Source of the DNA: Bacillota bacterium
Lineage (GTDB): Bacteria > Bacillota > Clostridia > Acetivibrionales > JAEZXR01
Length of the DNA stretch: 6,314 nt
Assembly: GCA_023419605.1 (NCBI GenBank)
Contig: JAEZXR010000026.1
Coordinates: forward strand, 1 to 6,314
Reading direction: 5' to 3'
In this document: positions 1-4,130 of the stretch, piece by piece
How the letters are laid out: each line of letters begins with the position of its first letter
Numbering within the stretch: position 1 is the first letter of the stretch
Translations under genes and position numbers: made by a program
Notes under the pieces: generated by a model
Database searches by the model: none
The model's input: only the letters and a program-made list of their open reading frames with translations
Told to the model about the DNA's origin: nothing

Positions 1-389
1 TTTCCGTCACTGTGGGAGTGGTGGTAGTCAAGACCCTCGATCTTTTTCGTAGACTTGTCTTTTTTACTCAAAGAGTCGTCTATGATGAGGAACCCGACAG
101 ATCCCTCCGCTACATTGTTCCGGACGAAATTAAGAGAATGGGTAATCCTCTTGTGATCCACATACTCATTACTCCATTTGTACTCTCCAAGAAACCTTGA
201 GCCGCAGCTTCGGTCCCGGTTACAGGTATGCTTTGAATAGATTGTAGAAACATTCTTGCTTCCCTCGGTGGAAATAATGCCTGAGACCATATGAACCATA
301 TGGTTTCGCAAAGCCTCAGAATAAGGTAAATCTAGCATATTTATATAATTGATTATCTCCTGGCTTTGTTCTATTATTATCTCAGGCAT
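1..389 (-). CDS. DDE transposase (IS4/IS701-like), N-terminal part, cut by window edge
   Basis: On the minus strand an open frame runs from the ATG at 389 to the window edge, giving the first 129 residues of a longer protein. A run of G (GGGGGG) lies about 8 nt upstream of the ATG and can act as ribosome binding site. The N-terminal part (residues 25-100) resembles the helical region of IS4/IS701-type transposases. Residues 100-128 carry FLIIDDSLSKK followed by KIEGLDYHHSHSDG; this pattern (an Asp at the end of a hydrophobic strand, then a Gly-x-x-Tyr-x-x-Ser-His segment) fits the first catalytic Asp of an RNase H-fold DDE transposase. The product would act on the ends of its own insertion sequence. 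The remaining catalytic residues lie outside the window, so integrity cannot be judged. The family assignment is by eye; the exact IS family is uncertain. Confidence 0.75.
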   Translation of the reverse strand, partial: MPEIIIEQSQEIINYINMLDLPYSEALRNHMVHMVSGIISTEGSKNVSTIYSKHTCNRDRSCGSRFLGEYKWSNEYVDHKRITHSLNFVRNNVAEGSVGFLIIDDSLSKKDKSTKKIEGLDYHHSHSDG

Positions 390-617
390 AAGTTTGACCC
401 CCCGTGGATATGGTTTTGTTTCTTGACAATTCAAAACTACCACATTTGGTCTACTTATGCCTTTGTTTTACCATCTTATTGGTAATACAATTATTTACTT
501 TTCAATGCACAACACTAATGTATTAAAATTAAAATGGATTTTTGTTTATATTGATATTAAAAATAGTCTCTTATCATTTGGAAATTTTGAAATGAATAAC
601 TAACACTCAGTACTATT

Positions 618-655
618 AAAAGTGATAATCACATAAACGTGTTTATCACTTTTTT
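618..655 (+). terminator. Strong intrinsic terminator hairpin
   Basis: A 15-nt arm (AAAAGTGATAATCAC, 618-632) pairs with 639-653 with a single mismatch around a 6-nt loop, and a T run continues to 655. It is oriented for plus-strand transcripts, although the A-rich left arm gives it a weaker T tract on the other strand. No intact plus-strand gene precedes it, so it probably ended a gene that has since been lost. Confidence 0.7.
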
Positions 656-1188
656 CTGTTTAAAATTCATCAACAGAAAAGGAAACAATAAGCTGAAAAG
701 CTTACTTATATATTTCGTCAGAGCGAAGGGGCGGATTTATCTTCTAAAACTAAAGTAAGTTTTGCCTTCGTCAGCCTGCTATGTCACGGTCAGCGGCCTT
801 TGGTAAACATTGTGTGCAAAGCTCTACCCCCCCAATTTTCAAAAAAAGAACAAGGGTATCAAAAATGCCGAAAAAAAGGATTTTGGTAAGATACTCTGAT
901 TAAGAATATTAAAAGTTCAACATAAATCTCTCTCATCTTACATGATCATCAGCGGTTATGTTCGTACTGTGTGAATAAAGAAGGAGATCAGAATCATTGA
1001 TCCCGTATGATGAAGATCCTGAAGCAGGCAGCAGTTAAAATAGCAACAGACAAAATTGAGAATGTTTTTATTATCCAGATGACACAGTATGACATAAATA
1101 TACAAAGTTATGTTATATAATGGAAATAAAGGGGAATTTCCAGATAATGTATTTGAATTTGGATTTCTTTGAGGAAACAATAGTTGCA
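656..1188. other. Gene-poor stretch with only tiny ORFs
   Basis: I see no gene of recognisable family here on either strand, and none between 390 and 617 either, apart from a short inverted repeat TTACCA/TGGTAA at 468-485. The plus strand holds small open frames that I cannot support as genes. One is a 40-codon basic frame from the ATG at 781 to the stop at 901-903, with no good ribosome binding site. Another is a 37-codon frame from 1007 to 1120 whose stop overlaps the ATG of a 31-codon frame at 1120. The AAGGAG at 981-986 is well spaced only for a TTG at 997, which opens a very short frame. The mix suggests remnants of decayed genes. Confidence 0.45.
696..774 (+). repeat. Nested inverted and direct repeats, possible structured RNA
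   Basis: AAAAGCTTACTT (696-707) pairs with AAGTAAGTTTT (753-763), with G700 bulged. Inside the resulting loop CGAAGG (724-729) is complementary to CCTTCG (765-770), which lies outside the stem, so the two pairings would form a pseudoknot. TTCGTCAG occurs twice (714-721 and 767-774). I do not recognise a known RNA family or a transfer origin in it. Confidence 0.3.
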
Positions 1189-1218
1189 TTTAAATTTCCC
1201 GATAGCCGAAGATAAAAT
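1189..1218 (+). promoter_or_regulatory. Candidate promoter of the riboswitch transcript
   Basis: TTTAAA (1189-1194) and TAAAAT (1213-1218) are spaced by 18 nt, a weak but plausible sigma-A promoter. The predicted start near 1225 falls directly at the 5' edge of the riboswitch aptamer, which is the main reason for preferring it. A second TATAAT-like box at 1115-1120 lacks a convincing -35. Confidence 0.35.
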
Positions 1219-1225
1219 ACTTATT

Positions 1226-1326
1226 GACGCGACAAGGGCAAAACTGTTTAAAGACAGCGGCGCAAAGCCATAGGGTCTAAGGTACTGATTATAGCGGTAC
1301 TATGATAGCCTGGTTACCGAACGGAT
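1226..1326 (+). promoter_or_regulatory. Cyclic di-GMP-I (GEMM-I) riboswitch aptamer
   Basis: This stretch carries the conserved blocks of the class I cyclic di-GMP riboswitch in the right order. ACAAGGGCAAAA (1232-1243) is followed by a short hairpin CTGTT/GACAG with a 4-nt A-rich loop (1244-1257), then GGCGCAAAGCCA (1259-1270), GGGTCTAAGG (1273-1282) and a second arm with GTAC pairing. It ends with TATGATAGCCTGGTTACCG (1301-1319 or so). CTAAGG and TATGAT match the tetraloop-receptor side of the second arm. The ligand is the second messenger cyclic di-GMP, which governs motility and surface attachment. An intrinsic terminator 16 nt downstream suggests control by transcription termination. No conventional target gene follows within 300 bp. 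Recognition rests on consensus matching by eye, but several blocks agree. Confidence 0.88.
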
Positions 1327-1341
1327 GATTATATATGTAAT

Positions 1342-1373
1342 AACTCTGCCCTTTTTTGGGTGGAGTTTTTTTT
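1342..1373 (+). terminator. Intrinsic terminator, likely expression platform of the riboswitch
   Basis: AACTCTGCCC (1342-1351) pairs with GGGTGGAGTT (1358-1367), using two G-T wobbles, around a 6-nt T loop, and is followed by eight T residues to 1373. Its position just after the aptamer makes it the probable on/off element. I cannot see a clear competing antiterminator, so the direction of control is undetermined. Confidence 0.75.
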
Positions 1374-1425
1374 GGCGAAATTAGGGCTTCAGGGGCTGTC
1401 ATTAAGGCTTTTCTGTCAGTATTAG

Positions 1426-1458
1426 TTTTGCACTTTAGCTTAAAAAAGGAGTGCAAAA
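1426..1458 (+). promoter_or_regulatory. Inverted repeat that can sequester the ribosome binding site of the 13-aa ORF
   Basis: TTTTGCACT (1426-1434) and AGTGCAAAA (1450-1458) are perfect 9-nt complements. The right arm starts inside the AAAGGAG ribosome binding site and ends on the A of the ATG at 1458, so a folded RNA would partly hide the start site. This suggests a translational control layer downstream of the riboswitch, or an operator; which one is inference. Confidence 0.45.
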
Positions 1459-1499
1459 TGGCGATTGCTGCAAAAATAGCTCTAAGAGGCTTTAAATAA
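1458..1499 (+). CDS. Putative 13-residue peptide ORF downstream of the c-di-GMP riboswitch
   Basis: ATG at 1458 is preceded by AAAAAAGGAG with 6-7 nt spacing, a textbook ribosome binding site, and the frame reads MAIAAKIALRGFK before TAA at 1497. The peptide is hydrophobic and cationic (two Lys, one Arg, no acidic residues) and could form a short amphipathic helix. It is the first well-initiated frame after the riboswitch terminator, so it could be a leader or regulatory peptide, a secreted or membrane-active peptide, or the leftover start of a deleted target gene. I recognise no family. The strong start signal is the only positive evidence for translation. Confidence 0.35.
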   Translation: MAIAAKIALRGFK

Positions 1500-1564
1500 A
1501 GAAATCTATTATTGCATTTCTATTAATAATTACATAGATTACCTGATAAATTATTCGGACGTTA

Positions 1565-1603
1565 TAAGGCCCATGCTTTACTATTGGCAAATTGCGGGCC
1601 TTA
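1565..1603 (+). repeat. 8-bp inverted repeat, possible weak terminator
   Basis: TAAGGCCC (1565-1572) and GGGCCTTA (1596-1603) are perfect complements around a 23-nt loop. The following sequence is only mildly T-rich (ATTGTTCT), so terminator function for the short riboswitch transcript is possible but weak. Confidence 0.35.
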
Positions 1604-1703
1604 ATTGTTCTGCAAATAAAGAATTGCTCTCGACAGGTTGCCGGTCTCCGCCGCTTGTTCTTCATTTTCTGATTTAAAAAATCGTGAAACGGAGGACAAG
1701 CCT

Positions 1704-2153
1704 ATGGCTAGATTTGAAGAAAAGACGAATTATCGGGAAAAGTACCCCGGTTTAAGTGATGATATCATTGAGATGCTGAAGAAAAGCGACCGAAAGATGG
1801 AGTACCAGCAGTACGATCTGAAGGTAGAGCATTACCGGATTGATTGTACGAAAAAGACCGTTACATACCTTCCCAGCCGAGAGGACTCCTATGAAAGACT
1901 TTTGGAGGAAAACAGGCAGTTTGCTTCCGATGCCGAAGGTGTGGAGGATACTGCTGTGAAGGCTGTGATGATTCAGCAAATGCTGGCCTGCCTCAAGCTG
2001 CTTACCTCGGAAGAACAGAATCTGATCACTGAACTGTATTTTAAGGGCAAAAGTGAGCATCAGCTTTCGAGAGAAACAGGTAACCCGCGGATGACGATTC
2101 ACAACAGAAAGAATCGAATTCTTGAGCAATTGAAGAAGCTTATGGAAAAGTAA
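1704..2153 (+). CDS. Small sigma-70 region 4-like helix-turn-helix protein
   Basis: A 149-residue protein. The ATG at 1704 is chosen because CGGAGG (1690-1695) sits 8 nt upstream; the frame is open further upstream but shows no good start there. Residues 98-146 (LLTSEEQNLITELYFKGKSE onward, with LSRETG and MTIHNRKNRIL) match sigma-70 region 4.2, the helix-turn-helix that contacts -35 DNA. There is no region 2, so it cannot be a full sigma factor on its own; the N-terminal half is charged and helical, with no recognised domain. Stand-alone proteins of this kind are common in clostridial conjugative elements and phages, where they are often annotated as sigma-70 family or ArpU-like regulators. 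It stands alone, facing a convergent antitoxin gene. A duplicate of its last codons occurs at 3047. DNA binding is a confident call; its targets are unknown. Confidence 0.85.
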   Translation: MARFEEKTNYREKYPGLSDDIIEMLKKSDRKMEYQQYDLKVEHYRIDCTKKTVTYLPSREDSYERLLEENRQFASDAEGVEDTAVKAVMIQQMLACLKLLTSEEQNLITELYFKGKSEHQLSRETGNPRMTIHNRKNRILEQLKKLMEK

Positions 2154-2159
2154 AATTTT
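2140..2159 (+). repeat. 20-bp direct repeat, copy 1 (3' end of sigma-like gene)
   Basis: TTATGGAAAAGTAAAATTTT spans the last codons and stop of the sigma-like gene. An identical 20-mer is found at 3047-3066, so the two copies enclose the toxin-antitoxin segment. Beyond the repeat both copies continue with a related CCAA-CCCCTT tract. Confidence 0.8.
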
Positions 2160-2248
2160 CACCCAATCCCCTTGGTATTCTTATTTGCTTAACTGCGGCT
2201 GCATTAAATCAGGCAGGGGTATCAATCTATAATAAATGCGTTAACTAG

Positions 2249-2297
2249 AGAAAGCACAGGTGGCACTATCCGTCAAATAGTACCGCATGTGCTTTCT
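2249..2297. repeat. Long imperfect hairpin between convergent genes
   Basis: The outer arms AGAAAGCACA (2249-2258) and TGTGCTTTCT (2288-2297) are perfect complements. Inner arms GTGGCACTAT (2260-2269) and ATAGTACCGC (2277-2286) continue the stem with one wobble and one mismatch. No T run follows on either strand, so it is a poor classical terminator, although its place between the convergent sigma-like and antitoxin genes would suit one. It could also be a small mobile-element remnant. Confidence 0.55.
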
Positions 2298-2345
2298 TGT
2301 GTGGTTTAGTAAATTGTCCTAAAATCCTCGGCCTTCAGCTTATTT

Positions 2346-2630
2346 TTAATCTATCGTAATATGGACCTCCTTGCCAAGGCTGCGGGCAACCTTAATGACA
2401 AAGTCCAACGAAGGGTTATAAGAACCGCTTTCAAAGCGGGATATATTGGATTTTTGTGTCCCGACACGCAGGGCAAGCTCTTCCTGGGTGATGTTAAGCT
2501 GATTACGCGCGTCAATTATCTGTGCAATTAACTCATAGCGAGGTTTCAGCTTTTCGTATTCTGTCTTAAATTCCTCATCCTTCATCAGCCTTGTTTGAAT
2601 ATCTTCAAATTTAACTCCCGCTTTACTCAT
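2346..2630 (-). CDS. HigA-like XRE-family antitoxin / transcriptional regulator
   Basis: A 94-residue protein. The start at 2630 is preferred over an upstream in-frame ATG (2654) because GAGAAGGTG lies about 5 nt before it, and because it overlaps the end of the toxin frame as in intact HigBA operons. Residues 36-88 form a Cro/C1-type helix-turn-helix: ARNQLNITQEELALRVG, then TQKSNISRFESGSYNPSL, then a C-terminal helix VIKVARSLGKEV. In such systems the antitoxin binds the toxin and represses the operon through a palindrome in the promoter; a perfect palindrome lies at 2874-2895 in this operon's promoter. The partner toxin gene upstream is broken, so this is probably now an orphan antitoxin or autoregulator. 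Domain call is firm; the HigA label follows from the toxin remnant. Confidence 0.88.
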   Translation of the reverse strand: MSKAGVKFEDIQTRLMKDEEFKTEYEKLKPRYELIAQIIDARNQLNITQEELALRVGTQKSNISRFESGSYNPSLDFVIKVARSLGKEVHITID

Positions 2631-2868
2631 CTTTACACCTTCTCTCATAATCAAATTTATAATTTAACGCTTTTTCTAGCTCCCGCTCGGGCGTTTTATT
2701 TGTTTTCTTAACAAATCCATGCAGCAGTATAAAGGTATTTTTTTATATAAAAAATAAAAATATTCGCGTGGTATCGGATGAAAACTTTACCCGCAGTTCA
2801 AATAATCCTTTGTACCGCTCGCCCTTGATTACGGTTGAAAAAGGTTCACAGATGTTAATTCCCAACTT
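2623..2868 (-). pseudogene. HigB/RelE-type (Gp49-like) toxin remnant
   Basis: Reading the minus strand from 2868 gives 81 codons ending at TAA 2623-2625, overlapping the antitoxin start by 8 nt. The frame contains GLFELRVKF, then TTRIFLFFI, an in-frame TAA at 2743-2745, and then KNTFILLHGFVKKTNKTPER and ALNYKFDYERR. This order (ELR strand, R-hydrophobic strand, LLHGF-KKT core, basic C-terminal helix) is the signature of Gp49/HigB-like RelE-superfamily mRNA interferases, normally about 110 residues. The N-terminal third and the start codon are missing: two stops precede KLGIN and the operon promoter follows immediately. With both a 5' deletion and a nonsense codon, active toxin cannot be made. 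The stop codon could derive from a single base change in a sense codon. Confidence 0.75.
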
Positions 2869-2873
2869 CTATT

Positions 2874-2902
2874 ATGTTATCATATATGATAACATTTGCC
2901 AA
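2874..2902 (-). promoter_or_regulatory. Toxin-antitoxin promoter with palindromic operator
   Basis: On the minus strand TTGGCA (2902-2897) and TAACAT (2879-2874) are spaced by exactly 17 nt. A perfect 22-bp palindrome with half-site ATGTTATCATA (2874-2895) covers the whole spacer and the -10 box. An operator overlapping the promoter is typical of autoregulated toxin-antitoxin operons, and the antitoxin encoded at 2346-2630 is the likely ligand. The predicted transcript start near 2867 coincides with the point where the toxin frame begins, indicating that the toxin's start region was deleted. Confidence 0.65.
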
Positions 2903-3046
2903 TGTGCTTCATATCCTTTCTTCGTCTGCAGTTTATCCATAAATCATCCTGCCATTTATCCCAGACGCAATAATGGCTCTATCCTTGGATTAATGCCTCT
3001 CCTATTATCTTTCCCTATGCTTGGGAGTATAGCTTAATATAAAAAT

Positions 3047-3066
3047 TTATGGAAAAGTAAAATTTT
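3047..3066 (+). repeat. 20-bp direct repeat, copy 2 (fragment of sigma-like gene 3' end)
   Basis: This copy is identical to 2140-2159. Read in the sigma-like frame it gives KF-MEK-stop, compared with KL-MEK-stop in the intact gene, so it looks like the tail of a paralogous or displaced sigma-like gene. It is followed by a terminator at 3074-3113. Confidence 0.75.
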
Positions 3067-3073
3067 TTGGTCC

Positions 3074-3113
3074 AACCCCTTCGCCCAACGTGGAAGTAAG
3101 TGAGGGGGTTTTT
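3074..3113 (+). terminator. Intrinsic terminator after the sigma-like gene fragment
   Basis: AACCCCTTC (3074-3082) pairs with GAGGGGGTT (3102-3110), with one wobble, across a 19-nt loop, and a run of five T ends at 3113. It probably served the gene whose 3' end is left at 3047, and may have been the original terminator of the sigma-like gene now at 1704. Confidence 0.7.
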
Positions 3114-3163
3114 CTATTCTCCCTTTTGCACATTGAAAAATTCATATCCGGCAGCTTAAATAC

Positions 3164-3277
3164 ATGAGCTGTCCAGCCGCGATGAGCGGCAGCGACGTTG
3201 ACGGGCGCGCGGAGACTGCCTGCGGATGGGTGACAGACATCCGTCGAACCGATTGTATCGAAGGTGATGAGCGGTAA
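3164..3277 (+). CDS. Doubtful 37-codon ORF in GC-rich patch
   Basis: ATG at 3164 opens a 37-codon frame (MSCPAAMSGSDVDGRAETAC and on) ending at TAA 3275. No ribosome binding site precedes it, and the same segment is open on the other strand, as expected in GC-rich DNA. Past the stop the frame stays open for about 40 more codons, which could mean a decayed longer gene. The segment also contains small hairpins such as GCCGC/GCGGC near 3167-3181, so it may act as RNA or DNA rather than protein. I do not recognise it. Confidence 0.2.
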   Translation: MSCPAAMSGSDVDGRAETACGWVTDIRRTDCIEGDER

Positions 3278-3289
3278 AGCCCGGTCATA

Positions 3290-3312
3290 AAACAGTCTGT
3301 GGTAGACTGTTT
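3290..3312 (+). promoter_or_regulatory. Perfect 9-bp hairpin just upstream of the 50-aa ORF
   Basis: AAACAGTCT (3290-3298) and AGACTGTTT (3304-3312) form a perfect stem with a 5-nt loop GTGGT, ending 9 nt before the ATG at 3322. There is no T run, so it is more likely a regulatory or protein-binding hairpin, or a recombination or nicking-type site, than a terminator. Confidence 0.4.
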
Positions 3313-3321
3313 CGCAAAGAA

Positions 3322-3474
3322 ATGGACAGTGACAATGCTACATCCGCCCAGCCACAGACATCGCAATGGAGGCGGCTCGCAGAGATCCTGGGAGAGGTGA
3401 GATTCCTATGGCGTTTGCTTAACCGGCAAACCGTTTATGCTGCCGCCCTGGCATCGGGAAGTTGTGTCGAATAA
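3322..3474 (+). CDS. Putative 50-residue hypothetical protein
   Basis: An ATG at 3322 opens a 50-codon frame ending at TAA 3472-3474. The first 14 residues are polar (MDSDNATSAQPQT). Residues 16-50 look like a real folded helix segment: QWRRLAEILGEVRFLWRLLN, then RQTVYAAALASGSCVE. The amphipathic pattern with regularly spaced Leu and Trp and the sensible codon use argue that the frame is or was coding. The ribosome binding site (AAAGAA) is weak. An upstream hairpin (3290-3312) could affect translation. I recognise no family; small proteins in this position are known in conjugative elements, but no function can be assigned. It could also be the C-terminal remnant of a longer gene. Confidence 0.45.
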   Translation: MDSDNATSAQPQTSQWRRLAEILGEVRFLWRLLNRQTVYAAALASGSCVE

Positions 3475-3518
3475 AAGCACAGCAAGTGTTTTGAAATGAA
3501 GAACAAGCAGATCGTTTG

Positions 3519-3578
3519 ATCTCAGAAACTACACGGCAGGATTTTTCCCTTTCTTATCCTGCCGTGCCCTTGTGAGAT
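3519..3578 (+). promoter_or_regulatory. Two-tier leader hairpin upstream of the gene at 3607
   Basis: CACGGCAGGAT (3532-3542) and ATCCTGCCGTG (3556-3566) are perfect 11-bp complements around a 13-nt pyrimidine-rich loop. Outside them ATCTCA (3519-3524) and TGAGAT (3573-3578) form a second stem, separated by a 7 x 6 internal loop. No T run follows. It ends 13 nt before the AAGGAGG (3592-3598) of the next gene, so it may be a protein-binding leader or RNA-processing site. It lacks the conserved T-box sequence and matches no riboswitch I know. Confidence 0.5.
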
Positions 3579-3606
3579 TAAATAAAAAGTCAAGGAGGAA
3601 GAACTC

Positions 3607-3988
3607 ATGGGAAAAGAAGCGTTGAATGAACTATTGGGCAAAGACTTGGCTATTGGTTATGTATACGGATACGACGGCGGACGCCAGGTTTTTTATTTTG
3701 AGAAGTCTCCATCCAACGTTGCAAACTTTATTATGCTGCACAGGGAACATGCGGATAAGATGATTGTGACGGATTTGGCAGACAGGTTGATTCTGAATAC
3801 CTTTGGAGAACTCATCAACCACTGCTCAAATCAAGGAGTATCTGCAGGAAGTCCTGAAGGAGCTGGTACCTATGCAGATGGGAGAAAAAGAGCCGGCTGA
3901 TATCCTGTCAGCCGATGAAGATAAATTTCAGGAACTTCTGAATGAGGAAGAATGGCAAGTGATGGAAGCCAAATTTAGGTTGATATAG
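3607..3988 (+). pseudogene. Frameshifted hypothetical gene, about 126 residues if repaired
   Basis: A very good start (AAGGAGG at 3592-3598, 8 nt before ATG 3607) opens MGKEALNELLGKDLAIGYVY and continues for about 75 residues that look like a globular domain (GYDGGRQVFYFEKSPSNV, MIVTDLADRLILNTFGELI). After NHCSNQ at about 3834 this frame turns into low-quality sequence ending at 3900. The next frame then carries EYLQEVLKELVPMQMGEKEP to a stop at 3986-3988. Removing one G from CAAGGAG near 3834-3837 joins the halves smoothly as NQ-EYLQEV, so a single-base insertion is the simplest explanation; a sequencing error or programmed shift is less likely but possible. I do not recognise the family; its neighbours suggest an element-borne accessory protein. 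As it stands a 97-residue truncated product could be made. Confidence 0.6.
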
Positions 3989-4059
3989 CAGGGTACATCA
4001 GAATGAACAAACCGGAACTTTCCATATAAGTGGTGGAGATACTGATGCATCTAAATTTC

Positions 4060-4106
4060 AGCATTTTTATAGATTGCTTTAAAATGCTAAGTAAAAATTG
4101 TATAAT
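4060..4106 (+). promoter_or_regulatory. Promoter of the KilA-N gene with overlapping inverted repeat
   Basis: TTTAAA (4078-4083) and a consensus TATAAT (4101-4106) are spaced by 17 nt. The predicted start near 4112 leaves a very short leader before AGGAGG (4118-4123). AGCATTTT (4060-4067) and AAAATGCT (4081-4088) form a perfect 8-bp inverted repeat whose right arm overlaps the -35 region and spacer, which would suit an operator or an upstream transcript end. The promoter is likely; its regulation is inference. Confidence 0.55.
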
Positions 4107-4130
4107 AGACTTCAACAGGAGGTGCGGAAA

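Noticed and set aside
12..200. 62-residue plus-strand ORF
   Set aside because: It lies opposite the transposase frame, whose minus-strand translation shows recognisable DDE features; this is its shadow.
781..903. 40-codon basic plus-strand ORF (MSRSAAFGKHCV and on)
   Set aside because: No ribosome binding site and poly-A/poly-C tracts explain the Lys-rich and Pro residues; kept only as a note in the gene-poor stretch.
956..1189. 77-residue minus-strand ORF
   Set aside because: Low-complexity hydrophobic composition, no ribosome binding site, no family resemblance; likely chance in AT-rich DNA.
1189..1218. Sigma-D (motility) promoter in front of the riboswitch
   Set aside because: CCGATAG at 1199-1205 resembles the -10 element, but no TAAA box lies at the required 14-16 nt spacing.
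1638..1703. Upstream TTG extension of the sigma-like gene
   Set aside because: No ribosome binding site at 1638, and a clear CGGAGG precedes the ATG at 1704.
2768..3037. 89-residue plus-strand ORF
   Set aside because: It is antisense to the toxin remnant and the toxin-antitoxin promoter, and has no protein character of its own.
3142..3366. 74-residue minus-strand ORF in the GC-rich patch
   Set aside because: No ribosome binding site; mirrors plus-strand small frames in GC-rich DNA and has no recognisable domain.
3519..3578. T-box or other known riboswitch before the gene at 3607
   Set aside because: The T-box consensus and other aptamer core sequences are absent; only plain stems are visible.
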